NCBI RefSeq assembly: GCF_027887165.1
Contig: NC_077232.1
Span: 10,071,059 to 10,135,058, forward strand
Reading direction: 5' to 3'
Length of the DNA stretch: 64,000 bases
Source: Monodelphis domestica
Taxonomy: Eukaryota > Chordata > Mammalia > Didelphimorphia > Didelphidae
Shown here: positions 57,501-64,000 of the stretch, piece by piece
Layout of the letters: each line of letters begins with the position of its first letter
Position numbering within the stretch: position 1 is the first letter of the stretch
The notes under the pieces: model-generated
What the model saw: only the letters and a program-made list of their open reading frames with translations
Databases searched by the model: none
Told to the model about the DNA's origin: nothing
Program-made: the position numbers and the translations under genes

Positions 57501-60500
57501 TTGCTCAATTCTAATTTTTAAGACATAATTTTCTTGAGTGAGCTTTTGTACCTCCTTTTCCATTTGATAATTGACATTTAAAAAAGTTCTTTTCCTCAGT
57601 GAATTTCTGTACTTTTTTCCATGTGGCCAATTCTACTTTTTAAAAGGCTCTTCTCTTCAATGGATTTTTATTCCTCTTCTACTGGTTAACTTATTCTGTG
57701 TGTGTGTGTGTGTATGTGTGTGTGTGTTTTAAAGAAAAAACCCTTACCTTCCATCTTAGAATTAATACTATGTATTGGTTCCAAGGCTGAATGACAAGTG
57801 GCAAGTGACTTGGCCAGAGTCACACAATTAGGAAGTGTCTGAGGCCATATTTGAATCCAGGACCTCTTGTCTCTGGGCTGGGTTCTCATTGAACCACTCA
57901 GTTGTCCCTCCCTATTTTGGTTTTTGATGTATTATTTTCTTCAGTATTTTTTGTGCCTCCTTTACCAAGCTGCTTACTCTTTTTTCCTGATTTTTCTGCA
58001 ACACTCATTTATTTTCCCATTTTTTCTACCAGTCTTATTTGATTTTTAAATTTCTTTTTGATCTCTTTCATTAATTCTTTGACTTTATTGATTTCTTCTG
58101 AGCTGATATTATGGTCTTTCTGGCACCGAAATAACTTTCTCTTTTTGTTGTTTGCTCATTTTCCAGTCATTTTTTCTTTTAACTTAAAAAATACAGTGTG
58201 CTTACTATTCTACTGGCCTGTGCTCTGTTCTGCAAGCAACCATAAGCAATCTTTTCCACCTTGAAACTGTGACCACAGTCCTCTGCTCCCCTGTGACTGT
58301 GAGGGCTGTTTTGTGCTAGTGCTTCTCCTCACCCTTAGATGGTGACCCAGGCCTGAGAGGTGGATCTGACTATGGGCAATCTGGCCAAAGTCTTGCACCC
58401 AGAGCCAGAAAATAGACCCCTGTAATCTCCATTTGAGTAGTTGTCTGACCCCCTCCCCCTTACCAAATGGCACAGAGAGCACCAGCAGCCTTTGCTGTGG
58501 ATTCAGATGTACCCAAGGCTTGTTGCCACGGTGGGACTTGCCTTGGCATGCTGCTTTGCAGAATTTGTTTTGAGGCATTATATCATTGTTTCTTGGAGGG
58601 TAATTTGGTAGAAGTCAGATGGGTGTGTGTGACTTCTCCACCAGCTTGGCTTTCCTCCTCTCCGGACTATCTTTTCTAGTGATATAACCCAGAGCCCCCA
58701 CTGGTGTGCTCCATGCCACAATTATGGGCAGATTGTCATTTACTCAGTCAGACTAAAGTAGCTTTTAGAAGTTGGTGGCATAGTGTATAAAATAGCCTTT
58801 CCAATAGCCTGGGATCCCTTGTCTCACAAATACACAAGGGCCTAGCTTGGAGAGCTCATGTGGCAAATAGGAGCCCAACTCTCTCCCCATCATGGGATGC
58901 TGAAGAAGAACTCCTTAGGCAGGGTGTAATTTTCTGCTGGGATCTTTGAGAGCTGTGAATGTGAATTCAGCCTATCTGCGGCTCCTGCTGCTGCTATAAG
59001 TGTCATCTGTTCCAGGGGCACTGTTCATTTCCATTGCCTAGAATTACCATATGCTGTGTGTGAGATTAGAAATGAATAAATACTCAAAGTATTTATTATA
59101 TAGGATTTAATAATCATAAAGTGCGTAAGAAGAGGGTTAATTCTGCCAAATGAGCAGAGCACAGAGCTGGAGAGACCCACACCTGTCATGCTTTACCAAA
59201 AACCTGAGCTCAAAAAGAGCCCTGCAGGTGGGTCTCAGCCAAATTTATCTTCCAAGCCTCCGTACGTAAAATGAGGACGTAACTTAGAAGGATGCTGGGT
59301 AAATGTAGTTCAGGTGTAGCAAATTTCTATTTGCACACGTGCCTATTCACTTTAAACAGATATTGACTTCTTGCACTCTGAATCATTTTTAATTTTCTTG
59401 AAATATACTGAATGCAGATTAGCATGGATTTAGTTATAATTTATCCTCAAAACCATCTTAAGAGGGAGGTGCTAATATTTTTCTCTTTTCGCGGATTAGG
59501 AAACCGAAGCCCAGGGAGGTTGACTGACCTCCTCAGAGTTATACAGGTAGTAAGTATCTGAGAAAGGGTTGGAACTGAGGTTTTCCTGATTCCAAATCCA
59601 GTCTCTAGACACCATTCTACCTAGTTGCCTTGGAGATATTAGACATAGGAGATGCCTATTATTTTCCATAGCAATGGTCATAGTATCATAGATCTAGACT
59701 TTGGAGGAACCTCAGTGGCCATCTTAACCTGGAAGTATAGTTTTAGAACTAGAAGAGATCATAAAGACCACTTAGTCTAATTTATTCCTTTTACAGACAA
59801 GAAAACTGCTATGGGAAGGGTAAGTGACTTGCCCAAGGTCACTCACCTAATAATTTATAGAGATAGGATTGGAACTCATATCTTCTGCCTTGAAATGTAA
59901 TGACTTTTCTATTTCATCTCTTGTTCTTTTGGATATTCTTTTTGGTCCTTGGGCAGTGGGGTCAGCTTTTTTGAAACTAATAGCTTTCATTTAATTTTCT
60001 TCCCTTTTTATATCCTAGAGGTAACTTAATGAAGATATCTGACTTCAAGCCTGCCTCATCTCTGAATGGGTTTTAATTTCTTTCTGTCAGCCAAACCTCT
60101 CATGGGAACATTCCTATCCTCTTAGGAGAGCTTCCCTTTTTAAAGAAGTTTGGGATTCTCCACCCTCCAGGTCCCCCAGAGAAAGAACAAGGGGACACTT
60201 ACCAAGCAGTCAGGGAGAAGACAAAGAAGGGAACTGACATTACCAGCTGCAGTTGGCGCCATTGATTAATGTTATAGGCCACAATCCCAAGCAATACATG
60301 TCCCAAGCTGGCGGACATAGAGAAAATGACTGTTATCAGGTCCCGATAGTGGCTGCTGCTCCATTCAAAGCCTGAAAGGAAACCCCATCACAAGATTAAT
60401 TTGTGGCTAAACTCCTTGAGAAGGCTAAGTCTACAACCAATGGATGCCTCTGCTCTCTTCTTCTCCTTCTTCTCCTAATTCTACAGTCAAGCTTCTGACT

Positions 60501-63500
60501 TAATCATTCAAAATAAAGCCATGCTCTCTCCAAAGGTAGTATCTCAAAGAACAAATGCAAATGGCGAAGAAGGCGCACAGAGAAGACTTACCAATGGACC
60601 CCGAGCCAGTTACGATTCCTGCTAAGGAAATCCCAAGCAGAGAGTGAAAACTGCAGTAAATGGAGAATGATTGGGCAAAGGCAGCCCCCGTGCTGAAGAC
60701 AGCCAACAAGAAGTAATTCAGAAGCAGGATCCATTTTCTCCCAAACCTACATGGAGGGAAACCAGACGGGTGTGACTATCTCCCAATGTCTAATTCAGTC
60801 CATTCCACACTGTAAGCACTTCACAAATGCTTGTTTAAAATGCAAAGTTCTTTGAAAAACAAAAGGCTCATCAGTACAGTCCAATGGAAAGAATGAAGAT
60901 TTTAGAGTCTGGCTGCTTATTTTCTCCATTGTGGGGAATCAGAGGGAATGATTTAGCCATTTCATCCATTGAATGAGGGGTTTGTACTAGATACCTTCCA
61001 GCAGATTCCTCCTATCCCACATTCCCTCATTCTCTTGAATCTATCTATCTATCGTGTCTACTGGCTGCTTCTTGCTTCCTCTAAATAAACTTTAATCCTC
61101 TATATTGTGAGTTTTGCCCTGTCTCCCCGATCCTCAAAAACTCTCCCTTGATCCATGTACCCCTACTAGGTCACAGTCCATTTCTCTCCTCTCATTTGTG
61201 GCTAAACTCCTTGAGAAGGCTAAGTCTACAACCAATGGATGCCTCTGCTCTCTTCTTCTCCTTCTTCTCCTAATTCTACAGTCAAGCTTCTGACTTAATC
61301 ATTCAAAATAAAGCCATGCTCTCTCCAAAGATCTCAGTGGTCTCTCCATGGCCCAATCCTTGGCTTTTTCTTCAATCCTCATTCTCCTCGCTCTCTCTGC
61401 AATCTTTGGCCTTGTTAACTACTCTTTCCTCTTTGGTACTTCCTTCTCTCCAGGTTTTCAGGTCACTACTTCTTTCTACCCATCTCATTTCTTTTTGGTC
61501 TTCTTTACTGGATCTTCATCTGGATCACAGCCATTAACCATGGTTTCCTCCAAGTGCCCTTTCCCTCTCTACTCTTTATTTCTCTTGGTGATCTTATTGG
61601 CTCCCTTCAATGTTCATCTGTATGCAGATTTTTTCCTCAGTTCTATTCTACATCTCTAACCTTCCTCCTTATTTCCAGTACCACACCTCCAATTGCCTAG
61701 TGAACATCTCAAACTTGGTTGTATTATAAATGCCAAAGTTAACATGTCGAAAACTGAACTTAACACTTCTCCCTGGATCTTCTTCTCTTCAAAATTCCAT
61801 TATTATTATTATTATTGTTCAAAAATGTTATTGTTTAATTAGCCACTTTCTTACCCGTCTACCTCATCTCCCCACTTCCATTCTTTTTTTTTAAATTATG
61901 AGAAAATATACGCCATTATAAACATCTATAGTCGATTAAAACAAATGCCTACATTGGCCATGTCCAAAAATTCTGTCTCATTCTGCCCTCCAAGTCCTTC
62001 ATCTCTCAATGAGGAGGCATCTCTAGTCCTAAAGAATCTTGGTCGGTCATTATTCTGTGAAGAGTTCAGTCCATTAGTATTCTGCTTCCTTTATATTCCG
62101 TAACCTGTTTATCCATTCCCACCCAGAATTCCCACTCTGTCTCCTCCAAAGGAGGCATGAAGCTATTTGTAAATAGAACTCATCTCTTTCTAAATGTACT
62201 CTTCTTATCATTACCCATCCTCCCCTTCTCCTCTTTCTCTCCTTTTTTTTTTCCTAAATGAAATGTGTTTTTCTAGCCTTATTCTGTGTTTCTGTATTCT
62301 TTCTTCTTTTAACTAGTTCAGATGAAAGTGAGTTTTAAGGGTTAACCCCGATCCCACCCCGTATTTATCGACTTGTAGTTATCTACTTTTTCAAATTCGT
62401 TCTGTGTCATCAATATTATCTTTAATCTTCCTTTCCCTTCTAGTCCTACTCTTGGAGCATTTTCTTTCCTTCTCTTTCTGCTCTTTTTAAAAGATCATCC
62501 AGACATAACAGAAGTCCCCCTAGGTCTTGACTCATTGAATTCCCTCACTGGCCCCGATGACAGCTTTTAGAGGGTGCACACGTGTTACACCCCCCATCCA
62601 TATATTTGAATATGTGTCTATCCTGCATTTGTCCTTCATTGATGTACATCCATATTTCTATTTTTCTGCTTCTTTTCACTCCTGAATTTGAACTTCAAAA
62701 GTTCCCTTCAGTTCTGATGTTGGAGGATGAGCTAATTCATTAAAAATCCTTCCCTTTCCCCTGCCTCCCTCCCCATCGGATTTTACTCCGTTTTGCTGGC
62801 TAAGTTTTTCTTGACTGTAAGCCCATTTTCTTTGCCTTATTTCAGACTTTCTGTCTCGGACCACTCAATCCTATATGATCCCGTCTGGTTCCTTGATACT
62901 TGAATTCATTCTTGCTCACCACTTGCAGCATTTTCCTCCCCTTTGACTTGGAAGCTCTGGATTTGGGCTGTGTTGTTCCTGGGATTTCCTTGGGAGGGAG
63001 AATTCCTATATCTACTGTACCCTTTGGGTCTAAGTGATCTGGGCAGTTTATTTTTAAGATTGCTTAAAATCGGATGTTTGGGTCATGACAGTAAAATGAC
63101 TCCATGATTCTTACATTTTTTCTACTGCATCTGTTTTTTCAGGTGGGTGGTTTGTGCTATGTACTATCTCCTTCTTCTAGCTTTCTTGGCTTGCTTCTTT
63201 AGGGTTCTTTCTTTTTTTTTAAGCCCTTACCTTCTGTCTTAGATCAATGTTGAATATTTGTTCCAAGGCACAAGAGCAGTAAGGATTAAGCAATGGGGGT
63301 AGTGACTTGCCCAGAGTCACCCAGCTAGGAAGTGAATGAGGTCACATTTGAACCCAGGACCTCCCGTCTCTAGGCCTGGCTCTCTTTCCACTGAGCCAGC
63401 CAGCTACTCTCCTCCTTTAAACTTCAACTAAAATTCCATCTTTAGCAAGAAGCCTCCTTCCTTAGTCTTCCTTAATGTTAGTGCCCTCCTGCTATAATTG

Positions 63501-63987
63501 CCTCCAGTTTATCTTATACGTATCTCGGATGTACATAGTTGTTTTTATGTTGGCTCCTCTACTAAATGTGAGCTTCTTTGGGGCAGGTGCAGTTCCTTGT
63601 TTTCCTTTGTACTCCTAACTCTTAGCACCTCCACCCAGAGCTTTAAACCCAGCCCTGAATCTTCCCTCTGTTTTGGGGGGCAGTAGATACAGCATAGAAA
63701 GACTGACTTTAAATCAGAGAGATTTGGGTTCAAATTCTGCTTCTGCCTCCAACTATCTGACTTTGTACATGTTTCTTTTCTGCCCTGAGCACTGGTTTCC
63801 TCCTTTGTTATCCCTTTCCCACATTCAGCCCCATGGCCCAAGGCTCTGGGTTCCATTAATATCTATGCCCATATGAAACTCACCTGTCTGAGAGACAGCC
63901 CCATAGCACATGTCCCACCAAAATCCCAGCGAAGAATATTGACTGGGACAAGGTCTTCAGTGTCTGGGAGTCACACACCAGGTCCCA
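41523..63987 (-). CDS. SLC22 organic-anion-transporter-like gene C, exons 2-10
   Basis: Nearly complete SLC22 gene: exons 63884-63987, 60592-60746, 60203-60371, 52741-52858, 51466-51581, 50761-50975, 48787-48889, 43639-43845 and 41523-41580. Together they give 1245 bases, 414 residues plus stop, with no frame break and canonical splice sites. With an exon 1 of about 134 codons right of the window the protein would be near 548 residues, as usual for the family. Family marks: WDLVCD, LSDRFGRK after TM2, PESARWL, FGRQR after TM8, [15 protein letters not shown] after TM12. A Lys in the TM8 region ([11 protein letters not shown]) and an Arg in the TM11 region ([11 protein letters not shown]) match positions that are charged in organic anion transporters. 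Likely a plasma-membrane organic anion exchanger; the substrate cannot be told. Confidence 0.93.
42501..42714 (+). repeat. tRNA-derived marsupial SINE (sense)
   Basis: Near-complete copy: gggggcagctgggtagctca head with A box, GGTTCAAATCT B box, middle gggcaagtcacttgactct, end caagacagaaggtgagggtt and an A-rich tail. Confidence 0.95.
42811..43013 (-). repeat. tRNA-derived marsupial SINE (antisense)
   Basis: Near-complete inverted copy about 100 bases from the sense copy at 42501-42714, with poly-T start and cagctgccccc end. Confidence 0.95.
43639..43845 (-). CDS. Gene C exon 9
   Basis: 207 bases. It encodes TM11 with a conserved Arg ([17 protein letters not shown]), TM12, and the C-terminal [15 protein letters not shown] signature. 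The usual glycine-rich opening of TM11 is altered to NTCRGLIF. Acceptor actgacag, donor TGG|gtaag. Confidence 0.94.
44560..44835 (-). repeat. tRNA-derived SINE carrying a 77-base insert
   Basis: Antisense SINE interrupted at 44667-44743 by foreign sequence. The 11-mer acccagggtca is present on both sides (44656-44666 and 44744-44754). The rest matches the other copies. Confidence 0.85.
44893..45490. repeat. (CTTC)n tract of about 600 bp
   Basis: Almost uninterrupted pyrimidine strand: about 160 bases of pure CTTC, then CCCT/CTCC variants, then CTTC again. It lies in intron 8 of gene C, with the purine strand on the coding side. The 228- and 255-codon ORFs across it are artefacts. Confidence 0.97.
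45745..47260 (-). mobile_element. CR1/L3-type LINE fragment, antisense
   Basis: Resembles antisense CR1/L3: tggcaccattgctcctggttctgg-like segment near 45990, gcccaagatggcatt near 46305, aggtccctggggtgctaca near 46640, and aaccagttctgaatc near 46720. It has no open frame of meaning and is an old fragment in intron 8. Confidence 0.7.
47261..48031. other. Intron 8 repeats: LTR-like piece and MIR
   Basis: About 47280-47590 looks LTR-like in minus orientation (a reverse AATAAA near 47430). About 47600-47820 is a MIR SINE (ccattttacagattggga, ccaaggtcaca). No exon is seen. Confidence 0.45.
48050..48253 (-). repeat. Young tRNA-derived SINE with perfect target duplication
   Basis: Full-length antisense SINE flanked by the identical 18-mer ttaggctgcctaattctt at 48032-48049 and 48254-48271. 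It lies in intron 8, about 530 bases downstream of exon 8 in gene orientation. Confidence 0.95.
48787..48889 (-). CDS. Gene C exon 8
   Basis: 103 bases, two codons shorter than the usual 109, still in frame. It reads [15 protein letters not shown] through SFELLPTIV, i.e. TM10 and the conserved E-L-x-P-T pattern. Acceptor gctttatag, donor CAG|gtagg. Confidence 0.9.
48890..50760. other. Gene C intron 7, with three MIR-type SINEs
   Basis: Seen: a degenerate ATTC-rich stretch (48948-49075) and MIR-like copies at about 49100-49345, 49680-49870 and 50420-50700. No exon is seen. Confidence 0.55.
50761..50975 (-). CDS. Gene C exon 7
   Basis: 215 bases, exactly the family size. It encodes TM7 ([15 protein letters not shown]), TM8 with a Lys ([20 protein letters not shown]) and TM9. 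The Lys position corresponds to the TM8 Lys important for organic anion binding in OAT proteins. Acceptor ctgctgcag, donor AAG|gtaag. Confidence 0.94.
51466..51581 (-). CDS. Gene C exon 6
   Basis: 116 bases, exactly the family size. The frame reads [10 protein letters not shown] at the start and [19 protein letters not shown] at the end, matching the loop and start of TM7. Acceptor ctctaaag, donor AGG|gtaggt. It was found by splice-site and frame matching; an overlapping ORF in another frame is spurious. Confidence 0.9.
51582..52740. other. Gene C intron 5
   Basis: A G run at 51658-51667 and a MIR-type SINE at about 51960-52160 (tggagtcagaaaacctgagttc). The rest is unassigned; no exon is seen. 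Confidence 0.5.
52741..52858 (-). CDS. Gene C exon 5
   Basis: 118 bases, two codons shorter than the common 124. It encodes [20 protein letters not shown] and the charged start of the large cytoplasmic loop between TM6 and TM7. Acceptor ttaattag, donor GAG|gtgag. Intron 4 upstream is about 7.3 kb and holds L1, SINE and hAT insertions. Confidence 0.93.
53486..54419 (-). mobile_element. hAT-superfamily DNA transposon, internally deleted
   Basis: Terminal inverted repeats are cagtgatgggcaacc at 53486 and a matching ...ttcaccatcatgg at about 54419. Flanking 8-mers ctctaaat and ctcttaac agree at six of eight bases, as expected for hAT. The minus-strand frame (about 53740-54010) holds the hAT C-terminal dimerisation region: [20 protein letters not shown], then [13 protein letters not shown] and [13 protein letters not shown]. 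The rest of a transposase is missing, so it is non-autonomous. The 300 bases at 54057-54355 are GC-rich. Related hAT elements are known from opossum and other tetrapods. Confidence 0.85.
54465..54512. repeat. (CA)n microsatellite
   Basis: About 24 CA units just outside the hAT element. Confidence 0.95.
54877..55061 (-). repeat. tRNA-derived SINE, older
   Basis: Diverged antisense copy ending ctacccagctgcct, with cagggaccacatag-like middle. Confidence 0.75.
55062..56479. other. Gene C intron 4, old repeats
   Basis: A MIR-like copy at about 55150-55290, antisense L1 ORF1-like sequence at about 55700-56060 (gaggctctggagtttggctataaca), and a tail-like repeat at about 56130-56350 (aacaagcatttattaagcac). 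No exon is seen. Confidence 0.45.
56480..58665 (-). mobile_element. L1 5' part (ORF1 and 5'UTR), antisense
   Basis: Antisense of the ORF1 region (about 56900-57690) with the same block order as 24690-26205, then a GC-richer 5'UTR ending near 58665, where the minus strand reads ggaaagccaagctggtgg. It is interrupted by a TG microsatellite (57697-57727) and a SINE (57727-57909). Confidence 0.75.
57727..57909 (-). repeat. tRNA-derived SINE, older
   Basis: Antisense copy with aaacccttaccttccatctt start and a degraded head (cactcagttgtccctcc), inserted in the L1. Confidence 0.8.
58666..60202. other. Gene C intron 4, 5' side
   Basis: About 59050-59330 looks LTR-like. MIR-type SINEs lie at about 59440-59630 and 59750-59900. 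No exon is seen. Confidence 0.45.
60203..60371 (-). CDS. Gene C exon 4
   Basis: 169 bases, the usual size. It starts in a Gly codon followed by [10 protein letters not shown] (the conserved E-W pair), encodes TM5 and TM6, and keeps [15 protein letters not shown], typical for the end of TM5 and TM6. Intron 3 is only 220 bases. Confidence 0.94.
60399..60535 (+). repeat. Direct repeat copy 1 (137 bp, L2-derived)
   Basis: Identical, base for base as read, to 61194-61330. Sequences on both sides are not L2, so this is the displaced copy. It lies in intron 3, 56 bases from the exon 3 donor. Confidence 0.97.
60592..60746 (-). CDS. Gene C exon 3
   Basis: 155 bases, the family's usual size, phase 2 to phase 1. 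It completes the SDRFGRK loop motif and encodes TM3 and TM4 ([30 protein letters not shown]). The donor is TTG|gtaag. It is flanked on both sides by an identical 137-base repeat (60399-60535 and 61194-61330). Confidence 0.94.
61140..61700 (+). mobile_element. L2 LINE fragment containing direct repeat copy 2
   Basis: Resembles the L2 reverse-transcriptase region (a degenerate VHLYADFF box, the counterpart of HLYADD, near 61620). The 137-base unit at 61194-61330 is continuous with L2 on both sides, so it is the original copy. It lies in intron 2 of gene C. Confidence 0.75.
61860..63205 (-). mobile_element. L1 fragments, antisense
   Basis: An L1 3' tail-like part (61890-62150), then an inter-ORF and ORF1 antisense part (62320-63180; gaagctctggatttgggctg, cctgggatttccttgggag). 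Frames are broken. Confidence 0.6.
63211..63411 (-). repeat. tRNA-derived marsupial SINE
   Basis: Antisense copy, poly-T start, gcccagagtcacccagct, head reading agccagccagctactct. Moderately diverged. Confidence 0.85.
63412..63883 (+). mobile_element. L2 3' end and MIR-like sequence beside gene C exon 2
   Basis: L2 3' end (63412-63630) followed by SINE-like sequence. The whole stretch aligns with 17600-18231 beside unit B exon 2 (cttccttagtcttccttaatg; ccagagctttaaacccagcc; gcatagaaagactg), so these repeats pre-date the gene duplication. Confidence 0.7.
63884..63987 (-). CDS. Gene C exon 2
   Basis: 104 bases. It begins after ctctttaag with [10 protein letters not shown] and ends CLSD plus AG before gtgag. 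It encodes TM2. Exon 1 should lie a few hundred bases further right, outside the window, as in genes A (533-base gap) and B (646-base gap). Confidence 0.94.
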
Positions 63988-64000
63988 CTTAAAGAGAAGA

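Overview
The window is eukaryotic, intron-rich and about half interspersed repeats. Its repeats point to a marsupial, most likely a didelphid opossum such as Monodelphis. They include about a dozen copies of a tRNA-derived SINE ending in cagctgccccc, with A-box and B-box motifs. There are also marsupial-type L1 fragments, old MIR, L2 and CR1/L3 pieces, many solo LTRs and one hAT transposon. The species call is inference from repeat style; no search was run.

All recognisable protein-coding sequence lies on the minus strand and belongs to one family: SLC22 organic-anion-transporter-like genes of the major facilitator superfamily, close to the mammalian SLC22A9/10/24/25 group. Three paralogous units are seen. 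Gene A (left) shows exon 1 (1230-1631) and exon 2 (593-696) and runs off the left edge. Unit B (18232-19382) is a pseudogene fragment: exon 1 has lost its start codon, carries an in-frame stop and a 1-base deletion, while exon 2 is intact; exons 3-10 were not found. Gene C (41523-63987) shows exons 2 to 10, all with canonical splice sites. The nine exons total 1245 bases, exactly 415 codons including the stop; exon 1 must lie beyond the right edge. The only long ORFs that looked real were parts of these exons or transposon remnants; exons 2, 6, 8 and 10 were found by splice-site and frame matching.

Region by region: 1-3.2 kb is gene A and its 5' flank. 3.2-18 kb is repeats: solo LTRs, 3' ERV fragments in inverted orientation, two antisense L1 5' halves, and an LTR nested in an LTR nested in an L2. 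18-24 kb is pseudogene B and its flank, which is homologous to the flank of gene A but carries an LTR with an L1 inside it. 24-41 kb is antisense L1s, further LTRs, microsatellites and an L2. 41.5-64 kb is gene C, whose introns hold a 600-base CTTC tract, a facing pair of SINEs, a CR1/L3 fragment, the hAT element and an exact 137-base direct repeat flanking exon 3.

No unknown multi-gene system was seen. The most useful observations are the tandem SLC22 cluster, the identical direct repeats around exon 3, a 77-base insert with an 11-base duplication inside a SINE, and a coherent set of LTRs with related ends and 4-base target duplications. Coordinates of SLC22 exons and of elements with target-site duplications are base-exact as read; boundaries of old repeats are approximate.
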